Below, one piece after another: positions 8,956 to 17,647 of a stretch of DNA of 64,000 bases. The stretch is taken from the NCBI GenBank assembly GCA_036374135.1, contig DASUUK010000088.1:1-64000 (forward strand), in the 5' to 3' direction. Positions within the stretch are counted from its first letter, which is position 1. Each line of letters opens with the position of its first letter. Under the pieces are notes generated by a model. That model was not told the origin of the DNA, ran no database searches, and saw nothing but the letters and a program-made list of their open reading frames with translations. The stretch is from Euzebyales bacterium. GTDB lineage: Bacteria > Actinomycetota > Nitriliruptoria > Euzebyales > JAHELV01. The translations under genes and the position numbers were made by a program.

Positions 8956-9555
8956 TCAGGTCCGGCCCAGACGCAGCAGGTCGTCGACCGGGCAGCGGCC
9001 ACGGGCCCGTTCGAGACGCGTGGCGAGGACGACCAGCAGCAGGGCGGTGGTCAGCGCGTCACCGAACGCGTGGTGCGCGCGGAAGGGGGTCACGCCGAAG
9101 CGGCGCGCGGTCGCGTTCAGCGAGGCGGCGCGCGGCGCGCCGCCGTCGCGCTCGTCGAGACGGCGCACGATCGCCATCGTGTCGACCACACCGGCATGAC
9201 CGACGCCGAGGCGTCCCAGCAGGGCGTGCTCGATCCAGGCGCCGTGGGCGACGACGACCCGGTCACGCGCGACCTCGCGCAGGCGGTCGGCGACGTCGTC
9301 GAGCGATCCGCCGCCACTGAGGTCCGTCGGCAGCAACCCGTGGATCGGCAGGGCCGCGTGTGGGAGATGCCCGTCGTGGGCGACCAGACGGTACCCGGCA
9401 TCCGCCAGGTGCACGCGACCGTGGCGGACCGTCACCCAGCCGACCGACAGCGGCTCGGCCTCGCGCGGCTCACCGGTCGTCGTCTCGAAGTCCAGCGCCA
9501 GCAGTTCGACATCGCGCCAGTCCCGGTCGTCGCGACGCCTCAACCACGACCGCAT
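8956..9555 (-). CDS. DnaQ-like 3'-5' exonuclease
   Basis: A 199-residue protein of the DEDD exonuclease superfamily. Motif I is LLALDFETTT with D22 and E24; motif II lies around VVVAHGAWIEHALL; motif III is HAFGDALTTA, giving the HxxxD of the DEDDh subtype. It resembles stand-alone epsilon-subunit-like exonucleases and could take part in proofreading or nucleic-acid degradation in the cytoplasm; the precise substrate is not shown by sequence. ATG at 9555 follows the cupin stop by 10 nt on the same strand, so the two are probably co-transcribed. Confidence 0.85.
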   Translation of the reverse strand: MRSWLRRRDDRDWRDVELLALDFETTTGEPREAEPLSVGWVTVRHGRVHLADAGYRLVAHDGHLPHAALPIHGLLPTDLSGGGSLDDVADRLREVARDRVVVAHGAWIEHALLGRLGVGHAGVVDTMAIVRRLDERDGGAPRAASLNATARRFGVTPFRAHHAFGDALTTALLLVVLATRLERARGRCPVDDLLRLGRT

Positions 9556-9565
9556 GCCGACGGCC

Positions 9566-9958
9566 CTACAGCACGTGCAGGTTGACTACGATCGCCTCCT
9601 GCGTCGTACGGGCGATGACCACGACCGCCTCGATGTCCTGCGACGGGTTCTCCTCGATGTGCGGTACCTGCGGCGGCACGTAGACGTAGTCGCCTGGGGT
9701 CGTGGTCAACCGGACGAGTTCGCCGCGGTCGTCGCGATACGAGAAGACCGGCGTGCCGGCCACCACGTAGATCCCCGTCTCCGACCTGCCGTGGTGGTGG
9801 GGCTGGCTGGCCGTTCCCGGCGCGACCCGCGTCTCGCCCATCCACAACGCGCTGGCGCCGACCAGGTCGCCCGACACGGCGGCACGTCGCGTCATACCTC
9901 CCGACTGGGATGTCTCGTCCGACAGGTCACCGCCTCTGACGACCTTCAACTCGTTCAT
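9566..9958 (-). CDS. Single-domain cupin protein
   Basis: A 130-residue cupin. Metal-binding motif 1 is PHHHGRSETGIYVVAG and motif 2 is PGDYVYVPPQVPHIEEN, with all expected His and Glu ligands present, so it should bind a divalent metal. The pattern fits small cupins that act as sugar isomerases, dioxygenases or ligand sensors; sequence does not decide among them. The start at 9958 has AAGGAG five nt upstream. It lies between the CBS/DUF294 gene and the exonuclease gene on the same strand. Confidence 0.85.
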   Translation of the reverse strand: MNELKVVRGGDLSDETSQSGGMTRRAAVSGDLVGASALWMGETRVAPGTASQPHHHGRSETGIYVVAGTPVFSYRDDRGELVRLTTTPGDYVYVPPQVPHIEENPSQDIEAVVVIARTTQEAIVVNLHVL

Positions 9959-9996
9959 CGCAACTCCTTGTCGCCGTCCGCGATCGTGGCGCCGGC

Positions 9997-11790
9997 CTAG
10001 CCCAGCAGGCCGGTCTGGTAGCGGCTCTCGATGCTCTGCTGTGCGGTGCGGATCGCCTTGAACGTCGCCCGCAGCTGGGCGCGGACCAGAGCCTCGAGGT
10101 CATCGGGATCGAGCCAGTTGTCCAGCGGTTGATCCCTGTCATGCTGGCGGAGGTGGCGTCGCAACCGTAGCCCGGTCGCCAGCTCGTAGCCTGCGCGCAG
10201 CGTCGCCGCCAGATCGTCGGACAACTGCCCCGCCGCCGCGGCACCGGCCAGGCGGTCGTCGGTGGCGATGTCGGTGCTGCCGCGGACGAGCGCGTGCAGC
10301 CTGGCGATGTCGGTGATCGGCAGCATCACTCCTGCCTTGACGTCGAACGAGCCCTTGTGGTCGCCCGATCGCTCGACGGCGAAGCGCCCGAAGAAGCCGA
10401 GCGGCGGCCGGTGACCCGTCGCATCGCGGGCGAGCCGACCGAGGAAGATGCCGCGGTCGGCCACGGTGGCGATCACCGGTGCCATCAGCTCCCGGACCTG
10501 CAGGTCGCCGGCGACGGAGCGCAGGTCGAACGCGATGCTGGACTCCATCAGGTGGTACTCGCTGGGTCGGTCGATCCAGTCGCCGAACGCGGCGCGCCAT
10601 CCCGACACGTCGTGACGCCACGCGTCGTTGACCGCCATCACGCCGCCGTTGCAGCGGGGGTAGCCGCACCGCTCCAACGCGTCGACCATCCATCCTGCGA
10701 CCCGCTGCCACCAGCGATGGGCCTCGTCGTCGGTGCCGTCGGGCAGCACGAGGCCATGATCCTGATCGCTGTGGAGGGTCTGCTCGCGCCGCGCCTGGCT
10801 CCCGAACGCGATCCACCCGAACCCGCCTGGCGGGTCGCCGTGCTCCTCGAAGGCGAGCGCGAGCAGCCGCCGCTGGACGCGATCGGTCACCGTGGCGATG
10901 ACGCGTCCCACGTCGCCCGCCGTCGTGCCGGCGGCCAACAGCGCGCGGACGGTCTCCGGGAGGTTGCCCAGCACGTGCGCGACGCCGTCCACCGAGTCGG
11001 CGTGGTCGATCGCGGACCGCAGGTGCAACGGGCTGCGGGTTCCGAGTTCCAGGACGTCGTTGGAGTTGACAATCCCCACGAGGCGCCCGTCCTCGGTCAC
11101 CGGCAGGTGGTGGATGCCGGTGGCGAGCATCTCGATCAGCGCCTCGAACACGGGCGTGCGGGCGGTCACGGTGCGGACCGGCCAGGTCGCGATGTCTCCG
11201 ACCGGCGTCAACGGCGGGCGCTGCTGCGCCACCAGACGGGAACGCAGATCCCGATCGGTGACGATGCCGGCGCGTTCGTCGTCGAGCACCACGATCGACG
11301 AGATCCGCTCGGCGGTCATGCGGGCGGCGACGGCGGCGCACGACTCGTCGGCCGTCGCCGTGTGCACCGGTGCCCGCATCACGGTGCGGACCGACGCGGT
11401 CTGCAGGTCGATCGAGCGCGCCGGCCTGTCGAGCAGGCGCGCCAACTGGTCGGGCTGGGCGGACCAGGCGAGATCGATCGCGTGCTCAGGCAGCCACACC
11501 ACCATGGACGGTTCGACGGGATCGAGCCGCTCGCTGCCGGACGGGGCGCTGAACTCGCCCTGTCCGACCATGTCGACCGTGCGGTCGGCGTCGTCGCGCA
11601 CGACGAGTCCGCCGCGTTGGACGACCAGGGCGGGCAGCGTGGGCGCCGTGACCTCGTCGACGTAGGCGATCTCGGACTCGGCGGCCAGCGACGCGAGGCG
11701 GTCGCGGTGCACACCGACGAACGCCGGACAGGCGGCCAGCAGTTCGACGACGTCGTCGAGGACCTCTGCGGGCAGCGGATCGGTCGCCAT
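9997..11790 (-). CDS. CBS-domain / DUF294 putative nucleotidyltransferase, signal-transduction protein
   Basis: A 597-residue soluble protein with four parts: an N-terminal cNMP-binding-like region (about 15-125), two CBS domains (about 130-265), a DUF294 nucleotidyltransferase domain with GSQARREQ near residue 330 and S-D-Q-D at 341-344 giving the two catalytic aspartates, and a DUF294 C-terminal helical domain. This is the architecture of proteins related to GlnD-type uridylyltransferases and is thought to sense an adenine nucleotide through the CBS pair and modify a target. The target is unknown. ATG at 11790 has GAGG close upstream, and the gene is divergent from pgl. Confidence 0.88.
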   Translation of the reverse strand: MATDPLPAEVLDDVVELLAACPAFVGVHRDRLASLAAESEIAYVDEVTAPTLPALVVQRGGLVVRDDADRTVDMVGQGEFSAPSGSERLDPVEPSMVVWLPEHAIDLAWSAQPDQLARLLDRPARSIDLQTASVRTVMRAPVHTATADESCAAVAARMTAERISSIVVLDDERAGIVTDRDLRSRLVAQQRPPLTPVGDIATWPVRTVTARTPVFEALIEMLATGIHHLPVTEDGRLVGIVNSNDVLELGTRSPLHLRSAIDHADSVDGVAHVLGNLPETVRALLAAGTTAGDVGRVIATVTDRVQRRLLALAFEEHGDPPGGFGWIAFGSQARREQTLHSDQDHGLVLPDGTDDEAHRWWQRVAGWMVDALERCGYPRCNGGVMAVNDAWRHDVSGWRAAFGDWIDRPSEYHLMESSIAFDLRSVAGDLQVRELMAPVIATVADRGIFLGRLARDATGHRPPLGFFGRFAVERSGDHKGSFDVKAGVMLPITDIARLHALVRGSTDIATDDRLAGAAAAGQLSDDLAATLRAGYELATGLRLRRHLRQHDRDQPLDNWLDPDDLEALVRAQLRATFKAIRTAQQSIESRYQTGLLG

Positions 11791-11924
11791 GCCTCGACGA
11801 TGCCCCGGGCAGGCCCGGTTCACCCCGCCGCCGTCATGAGGTTCCCGTTCCCGTGCACCGCGACCGCGCGTCCGCCCCAACCGGCGTCCGGTCGGTGCCA
11901 CGGTTGCCGGCCGGCGGCGAGGGG

Positions 11925-11930
11925 CATCCT
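11925..11930 (+). promoter_or_regulatory. Candidate -10 box (CATCCT) for pgl
   Basis: CATCCT ends 7 nt before the ATG at 11938, the same spacing as the TAGNNT boxes elsewhere in this window and the same hexamer found before the GT-C/GT2 fusion gene (32635-32630). It deviates from TANNNT at the first base, and no -35 box is evident. There is no ribosome site in the 7 nt gap. Confidence 0.22.
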
Positions 11931-11937
11931 CGCCGCC

Positions 11938-12633
11938 ATGCGGATCGAGACCTTCGGAGACGAGGCGTCCGTGGCCGAGCGGACCGCCGAGATCATCGCC
12001 GAGGCGGCACGTGAGGGCGTCCGCACTCGCGGTCGCGCCGTGCTCGCGTTCAGCGGCGGTTCGACACCCGCGCCGATGCTCGAACGCCTCGGCGAGATGG
12101 ACGTCCGCTGGAACGCGACCCACATCATCCAGGTCGACGAGCGGGCGGCGCCCGACGGCCACCCCGACCGCAACTGGGGGATGATCACCGGAACGCTGCT
12201 GCGCAGCGCCGACATCCCCGATGCGCTGCTGCATCCCATGCCGGTGACCGACGAGGACCTGGACGAATCCGCCCGGTCCTACGCCAAGCGGCTCCAGCTC
12301 GTCTGTGGAGTGCCACCGATCGCGGACGTCGTGCACCTCGGGATCGGCGAGGATGGGCACACCGCGTCGCTCGTGCCCTCCGATCCCGTGCTGAAGGTCC
12401 GTGACCGCTCGGTGGCGATCGCAGGGCCCTACCAGGGCCGCATGCGCATGACCCTCACCTATCCGACCATCAACGCCGGCCGCCTGCTCGTGTGGCAGAT
12501 CACCGGCGCGGAGAAGGCCGCAGCGGTGCGGGCGGGGCTCCAGGGAACCGGCGTGCCCGCGTCCAAGATCCGCCGGCACGACGCCGTTGTCATCGCCACC
12601 CGGGAGGCCGCCGCAGAGCTCGACGACGCATGA
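11938..12633 (+). CDS. pgl: 6-phosphogluconolactonase
   Basis: A 231-residue enzyme expected to hydrolyse 6-phosphogluconolactone to 6-phosphogluconate, the step between Zwf and Gnd in the pentose phosphate pathway. Family landmarks are AFSGGSTP near residue 38, QVDERAAPDGHPDRNWGM near 64-81, and LGIGEDGHTASL near 139. The length is normal for bacterial Pgl/DevB. ATG at 11938 starts directly at the conserved region. Unlike many actinobacteria, pgl is not beside zwf here; zwf and gnd lie 9 kb to the right, so coordination would have to be in trans. Confidence 0.93.
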   Translation: MRIETFGDEASVAERTAEIIAEAAREGVRTRGRAVLAFSGGSTPAPMLERLGEMDVRWNATHIIQVDERAAPDGHPDRNWGMITGTLLRSADIPDALLHPMPVTDEDLDESARSYAKRLQLVCGVPPIADVVHLGIGEDGHTASLVPSDPVLKVRDRSVAIAGPYQGRMRMTLTYPTINAGRLLVWQITGAEKAAAVRAGLQGTGVPASKIRRHDAVVIATREAAAELDDA

Positions 12634-12743
12634 CCGGCGTCTGCCCGTACGTCACACGAACGGTCGACGCCGCAGGCGCGCCAGCGCACGACCAACGCCC
12701 CGGCGGCCGCAGCGCGCGTCGACGGCCACGGCCACCTCGCGCG

Positions 12744-13460
12744 TCAGCGCGCCGGTGTGGCCCCCCGCTCGCGGGACCCGGGACGCAGGATGAACGCGTG
12801 GCGCGCGAGGACCACCAGCATCCTGCCGGCGGTCTTCGTCGTCGCCCACGGGCGGCCCGTGACCTTCGACACGCCGGCCCGCACCCGGTACGCCACGTCG
12901 ACCTCGGTGACACGCAGTCCGGTGCGGGCGGCACGCAGCGCGAACTCCAGCGGCCAGCCGTACGTCCGGTCGCGGGCGTCGATGCATGCCACCGCGTCGC
13001 CGCGGACGACCTTGAACGGACCGATGTCGTGCAACGTCGTCCCGGCCAACCAACCGCACACGCGGCCCAGCACGGCGTTGGCGACGGCGACGTGCCACGG
13101 CATCGCGCCCGGCTCACGCCGGTGCGGCACGCGCCGTCCGAACACGACATCGGCCGCATCGGCCCGCAGCGGCGCGAGCATGGCGTGCAGGTCGGCCCAG
13201 TCGAACGTCGCGTCCGCGTCGAGGATCGCGATGTGGTCGGCGCCGGCCGCCGCCGCCAGCCCCCGCTGCACCGCGGCGCCGTAGCCGCGGAACGGCTCGT
13301 GCACGACACGCGCCCCGAGGGCGGCCGCGACGGCCGCGGTGCCGTCGGTCGACGCGTTGTCAACGACGACGAGCTCCACCCAGTCGGGCACCCCCGCCAA
13401 CGCGGCGGGCAGCGCGTCGGCCTCGTTCAACGCGGGCAGGACGGCGACGACCCGGTCCAT
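12744..13460 (-). CDS. Family 2 glycosyltransferase
   Basis: A 238-residue cytoplasmic or membrane-associated GT-A enzyme. It begins MDRVVAVLPALNEADALP, has VVVDNASTDGT for the nucleotide sugar and ILDADATFDW, where the DAD gives the metal-binding acidic motif. IGPFKVVRGD and YGWPLEFALRA match the acceptor-side region of the polyprenyl-phosphate sugar transferase branch. It likely transfers a sugar from a nucleotide donor to polyprenyl phosphate for envelope glycans, although the sugar is not predictable. The gene follows the epimerase gene by 4 nt, so the two probably act in the same pathway. Confidence 0.88.
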   Translation of the reverse strand: MDRVVAVLPALNEADALPAALAGVPDWVELVVVDNASTDGTAAVAAALGARVVHEPFRGYGAAVQRGLAAAAGADHIAILDADATFDWADLHAMLAPLRADAADVVFGRRVPHRREPGAMPWHVAVANAVLGRVCGWLAGTTLHDIGPFKVVRGDAVACIDARDRTYGWPLEFALRAARTGLRVTEVDVAYRVRAGVSKVTGRPWATTKTAGRMLVVLARHAFILRPGSRERGATPAR

Positions 13461-13464
13461 GCCG

Positions 13465-14529
13465 CTACCCCGAGACCAGCGGCGCGCGCAGCGGGACGCG
13501 CGCGAATTCGGCGACGCCATCCTCGAACGGCACCTCGGCGGCGAACCCGAGCTCGCGGCGCGCGCGACCAGGGTCGGCGAACACGTGGCGGACGTCACCG
13601 GCGCGCCACTCGCCGGTCACGACCGGATCGGCGGCCGCGCCGCCGAACCCGTCGCGCAGGGCCGTCGCGAGCTCGAGCACGGTGCGCGGTGCCCCGGTCG
13701 CCACGTTGATCGGCCCGTCGACCGCGCGGTCGACGGTCAGCGCACGGACCGTCGCCGCGGCGACGTCACGCACGTGGATGAAGTCCCGGAGCTGTCCGCC
13801 GTCCTCGAAGACGCGCGGCGCCCGGCTGTCCTCGTAGGCGCTGCGGAAGACCGACGCGACGCCCGCGTACGGGGTGGCGCGTGGCATCCGCGCCCCGTAC
13901 ACGTTGTGATAGCGCAGCAGGGTGACCGGCGCGCGCCGCTCGCGGCCGAACACGCGGCAAAGGTGCTCCTGGGCGACCTTGGTCACGGCGTAGGTGCTGC
14001 GCGGGTCGAGCGGCGCCGACTCGGGCACCGGCTCCGGCCGCAGGTCGCGGCCGGTGTGCGGATCGGTGGGCTCGAACCGGCCGGCGTCGAGGTCGGCCGG
14101 ACGGCGGGCGTCGGGCCGCACCGACCGGCCATCGGGCGCCCGGTACCGCCCTTCCCCGTAGACGACCATCGAGCTGGCGAGCACCACGCGTCCGGCGAAG
14201 TCCACGTCGGCGAGCGCGCGCAGCAGGACGGCGGTGCCCAGGTCGTTGTCGGCCACGTAGTCGGTGACATCGGAGAAGTCGCGGCCGATGCCCACGCGGG
14301 CAGCCAGGTGCGCGACGGCGTCGGCCCCCGCCACGACGCGATGGTCGCCTCCCAAGTCCGCCAGGTCCAGCTCGACGTAGTCGACGTCGTCACGCAGGTA
14401 CGAAGGACGCGCGGCGTGCGCCGCGTCGGTGAACCCGTCGAGCACCCGGACGCGGTGCCCGTCGCCGACCAGTGCATCGACGACGTGCGAGCCGATGAAG
14501 CCGGCGCCGCCGGTGACCAGTACCTGCAT
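13465..14529 (-). CDS. NAD-dependent sugar-nucleotide epimerase/dehydratase
   Basis: A 354-residue extended SDR. The dinucleotide site is VTGGAGFIGSHVVDAL at residues 5-20, and STYAVTKVAQEH around residue 175 carries the catalytic Tyr and Lys. RYHNVYGARMP and the later FIHVRDVA are typical of UDP-glucose 4-epimerase-like and dTDP-glucose dehydratase-like enzymes. Distinguishing between these needs a tree. ATG at 14529 is directly at the conserved start. It would supply or interconvert a nucleotide sugar, perhaps for the glycosyltransferase immediately downstream. Confidence 0.88.
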   Translation of the reverse strand: MQVLVTGGAGFIGSHVVDALVGDGHRVRVLDGFTDAAHAARPSYLRDDVDYVELDLADLGGDHRVVAGADAVAHLAARVGIGRDFSDVTDYVADNDLGTAVLLRALADVDFAGRVVLASSMVVYGEGRYRAPDGRSVRPDARRPADLDAGRFEPTDPHTGRDLRPEPVPESAPLDPRSTYAVTKVAQEHLCRVFGRERRAPVTLLRYHNVYGARMPRATPYAGVASVFRSAYEDSRAPRVFEDGGQLRDFIHVRDVAAATVRALTVDRAVDGPINVATGAPRTVLELATALRDGFGGAAADPVVTGEWRAGDVRHVFADPGRARRELGFAAEVPFEDGVAEFARVPLRAPLVSG

Positions 14530-14547
14530 GCCGCCTCCCGTCCGACG

Positions 14548-15051
14548 TCACCCGTGGGTGGCAGGGTCGCCCCGTCGCGCCGGTCGACCGCGTCGCCAGG
14601 CCCACAGGGCGCAGCCCAGCCAGATGACCGCGAGCAGCGCAAGATAGCCGACCGTGTAGTTCAGCGGTAGCCGACTGGGGTCACCACCGCGGACGCCGTA
14701 ACCGCGGATCAACGGATACGCCAGCAAGGTCACCAGCGCCGAGGCCGCGAGCCCGGCCTGCAGCGGTGCGCGCAGCGCCCGCGGCCGTACCCACCGCAGG
14801 CCGCGACCGACGGCGAGGACGAGTGGTACGAACACCAGATCGTGCACGATGATCGCCCCGACGACCCACGTCGCCATCTGCCGGACGCGCACGTCCAGGA
14901 TGCCGGTGCCCTGGAACCGCACGATGCCGTACAGGCCGAACCCCATGACGGCCAGACCGGCCAGCGTCAACCCCCAGAACAGCGGCGCCGGCACCGCCTC
15001 GACGTGCCGCTCGAGCCGGTCCTGTGGGGCGCGGTCGGAGTCGGACGTCAC
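14548..15051 (-). CDS. Small four-helix membrane protein coupled to the molybdopterin oxidoreductase
   Basis: A 167-residue integral membrane protein with about four helices (near residues 24-46, 59-83, 95-113 and 125-146) and a basic C-terminus. No known domain is recognised. Its GTG start at 15051 overlaps the stop of the upstream oxidoreductase gene in a GTGA arrangement, so translation should be coupled and the protein may be a membrane partner of that enzyme. A His pair or haem ligand set is not obvious. Starts other than the GTG would lose the overlap. Confidence 0.7.
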   Translation of the reverse strand: MTSDSDRAPQDRLERHVEAVPAPLFWGLTLAGLAVMGFGLYGIVRFQGTGILDVRVRQMATWVVGAIIVHDLVFVPLVLAVGRGLRWVRPRALRAPLQAGLAASALVTLLAYPLIRGYGVRGGDPSRLPLNYTVGYLALLAVIWLGCALWAWRRGRPARRGDPATHG

Positions 15052-16355
15052 AGGATCCGCACCTCCCCCACCCACTTCGTCTGCAGCACCCCAGGGTTGT
15101 TCGGGGCGATCAGGCGCACCGGGAATCCGTGATCCAGGTGGAGGTCCTCATCGCCCACCTTCAGCGCCAGCAGCGTGTCGGGGTGGGCCGCCAACTCCGG
15201 CGTGAGGTCGCTCGAACGGTAGAACCCGACCGACTGCAACGACACCACGCGCACCCGCGATCCCTGCCGCGCGCCGGCCCGCTCGAGCAGCGTCGCCACG
15301 CTCACGCCGCGCCAGCGCTTGACCGCCGACCAGCCCTCGACGCAGGCGATCGGCAGCACCGCGTCGCGCTGTGGCAGGTCCAGCAGGTCGCTGCGCGACA
15401 GGGTCAGCGGCTCGTCGGCGCCCGTGACCCGCAGGCGGTAGTCGTCGGCCGTCGCCGCGTCCTCCACCCGCGCCGAGGCGGCGGTCTTGTTGACCGGGAA
15501 CCCCTGCGGGCCGATGGTCGGGTTGCGGGCATTGAGCACCGCCAACGGGGCGAGTGGCCTGATCGTCCCGCCGACCGATGCGGCGACCGCGACGCCGGAG
15601 ACCGCCGCGGTCGCGGTCAGCACCGTGCGGCGGGTGAGGCCGCCGTCGGGCGGCAACGTGCGCACCGCGCCGGCCGGTGCCGTGGCCGGCGCGTCGGTGG
15701 CCGACCCGCGTGACTCACCGGCCGACCCTGCGGTCGGTGGTTCAGCCGCGGCGGTGGGCAGCCCCCGCCGCGCGACCGCGGCCGAGATGGACGCCTTCGC
15801 ACCGATGTGCGCGATGAGGGCGCCGGTCGTCACCCACGCCGCCCAGTAGTGACCGACGGGGAAGAAGAACCCCCACGGGTACCAGTACATGACGTTCTGC
15901 ACCCCGGTGAGCAGCATGAAGATGCTGCCGCCGATCAGCAGCGGCAGGCTCGCCCGCTCGACCGCATGGCGCACGCCGCGCACGGGCGGCCAGGTGAACA
16001 GCTGCGGGTACACGACGAACAGCTTGGCGAACAGCAGTGGGAAGGCGGCGATCCCGCTGGTCACGTGCAGGCCCTGCGTCACCCGGTACAGCTGCCCACC
16101 GGCGGTCGGCCACGCCCGCCAGCCTCCACCGCTGACCACGTCGTGCGCCACCAGGCTGCCGCCGCTCTGGATGAGGTGGGACAGCAGGCCGGTGACGAAG
16201 CAGATGCCGAACGCGACCCCGAGCGCGATGCCGAGCCAGGCCGCGGGTGCGGGGTCGTGGGTGCGGCTGCCGAACGAGCCGTCGCGGAAGGGGGGGAAGT
16301 CGGGAGGCGTCACGAGCCAGCGCAGCAGGCGGCGGGGCCCCGCCTGTGCGGTCAT
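15048..16355 (-). CDS. Molybdopterin-dependent oxidoreductase with an N-terminal cytochrome-b-like membrane domain
   Basis: A 435-residue protein with two modules. Residues 1-195 contain about four membrane helices with conserved His residues (LLSHLIQ, GLHVTSG, HIGAK) like a di-haem cytochrome b. The C-terminal module from about 265 is a sulfite-oxidase-type molybdopterin domain with the Mo-ligand cysteine in LPIACVEGWSAVKRWRGV and a final APNNPGVLQTKWV. A twin-Arg-like LTRRTVLTATAAVSG lies between them, marking the membrane crossing. It probably oxidises a small substrate outside the membrane and passes electrons to the b-type part. ATG at 16355 has GAGGAGG six nt upstream. Confidence 0.85.
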   Translation of the reverse strand: MTAQAGPRRLLRWLVTPPDFPPFRDGSFGSRTHDPAPAAWLGIALGVAFGICFVTGLLSHLIQSGGSLVAHDVVSGGGWRAWPTAGGQLYRVTQGLHVTSGIAAFPLLFAKLFVVYPQLFTWPPVRGVRHAVERASLPLLIGGSIFMLLTGVQNVMYWYPWGFFFPVGHYWAAWVTTGALIAHIGAKASISAAVARRGLPTAAAEPPTAGSAGESRGSATDAPATAPAGAVRTLPPDGGLTRRTVLTATAAVSGVAVAASVGGTIRPLAPLAVLNARNPTIGPQGFPVNKTAASARVEDAATADDYRLRVTGADEPLTLSRSDLLDLPQRDAVLPIACVEGWSAVKRWRGVSVATLLERAGARQGSRVRVVSLQSVGFYRSSDLTPELAAHPDTLLALKVGDEDLHLDHGFPVRLIAPNNPGVLQTKWVGEVRIL

Positions 16356-16375
16356 GTCCGACCTCCTCGGGACGG

Positions 16376-17647
16376 CTACGGCTTGGCGACGCTGCCGACG
16401 ATGTACAGCACGCTCAGCACGGCCAGCCCCGCACTCGAGGCCAGCGTCACGAGGCGGAACCACTCACCCCGCAGCCACACGGCGAGCGCCCAGACCAGCG
16501 GGACGGCGGTGAACACGAACCGCGGGCGTGGCCCCAGTGTGTGCGCGATCAGCGCGAGCCCGATCACACCGGCCGCGTACAGGACCAGCTCGGCCGGCGG
16601 CCGCCAACGCCACAGCGCCCAGCAGGCGACCACGACGGTGACGGCGCCCAGGCCGATGAGCACGGTGCCGGTGTCGGGAGCGTCCCACCGCACGAGCGCG
16701 CCGAGCCGATCCACGTTGCGCGCGCCGAGGTCGATGCGCTCCTCCCAGCCGTTGCGCTGGATGAGGTTCCACGCGTCGGGTTGCCCCGTCCACCACCACA
16801 GGTACCCATGGAACGCGACGACGCCCAGTGGCGCCAGCGCGGGCGCGACGAGGCTGGCCCACTCGCGCCGACGGCGTACTGCGACGACCGCCGCCCAGGC
16901 ACAGGCGCCGACCAGAGCGATCGCGTTCGGTCTGGTCGCCGTGGCCAGCGCCGCAGCCATCCCCGCCAGCACCCACCGGCGGTCCTGCAACGCCAGCAGG
17001 CACGCAACGACGAGGCAGAGCATCAGGGCCTCGGCGTAGGCGATGGACAGCACGAACGAGCCGGGGAACACGCAGACGAGCAGCGCGGCGCGATCAGCGG
17101 TCGTGCGGTCCGCCAGACGCGCGATCAGGACCCACGACCCGACGACGACGCCGAACCCCAGGACCGTGGCGAGCACGGTGGCACTGACCTCGAGCGAGAC
17201 GCCGGGCGGGTTGGTCGCGCGCACGAGCAGCGGCCACAGCGGGAAGAACGCGCCCCGCAGGACCCCCGGGTCGGCCTCGATGGCCGCCGGCGTCGCGGCC
17301 TGCGCCTCGTAGCCCAGGCGTGCGGTCTCGATGTACCAGCTCGCGTCCAGGCGGCGCAGCAGGGCCCGGAGCTCGAGCGCGGGCTGCAACGACCAACCGG
17401 CCAGGACGGCGGCACACACGATCCCGCGCGACAGGCCGTACCACGCGAGCAGCCGACGGAGCACCGCCCGGTCCGGGCGGCCGTGTCGGCGGATGCCGTC
17501 GCCGCGACCGCCCGGACCGGGACCGGTCGCGCCGAGGCCCGCTCCGCCGACATCAGCGCCGCTCGGATCGGCATGGCCGACCGTCGGCGTCGCGTCGATC
17601 GCCGGTCGTACCGGCGCCGCTGCGCTGACATCCCCCCGCGGCGCCAT
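16376..17647 (-). CDS. PIG-V-like membrane mannosyltransferase
   Basis: A 423-residue membrane protein with about ten helices after a long Gly/Arg-rich cytoplasmic N-terminus. The motif RRLDASWYIETARLGY followed by FFPLWPLLVRAT matches the first loop of PIG-V/GT-C mannosyltransferases, where the Asp is catalytic and the donor is a polyprenyl-phosphate sugar. A role in mannosylating a lipid or protein on the outer face is inferred. The start at 17647 overlaps the SAM hydrolase stop by 1 nt. The low-complexity N-terminus (about 60 residues) may mean that a downstream start is the real one. Confidence 0.82.
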   Translation of the reverse strand: MAPRGDVSAAAPVRPAIDATPTVGHADPSGADVGGAGLGATGPGPGGRGDGIRRHGRPDRAVLRRLLAWYGLSRGIVCAAVLAGWSLQPALELRALLRRLDASWYIETARLGYEAQAATPAAIEADPGVLRGAFFPLWPLLVRATNPPGVSLEVSATVLATVLGFGVVVGSWVLIARLADRTTADRAALLVCVFPGSFVLSIAYAEALMLCLVVACLLALQDRRWVLAGMAAALATATRPNAIALVGACAWAAVVAVRRRREWASLVAPALAPLGVVAFHGYLWWWTGQPDAWNLIQRNGWEERIDLGARNVDRLGALVRWDAPDTGTVLIGLGAVTVVVACWALWRWRPPAELVLYAAGVIGLALIAHTLGPRPRFVFTAVPLVWALAVWLRGEWFRLVTLASSAGLAVLSVLYIVGSVAKP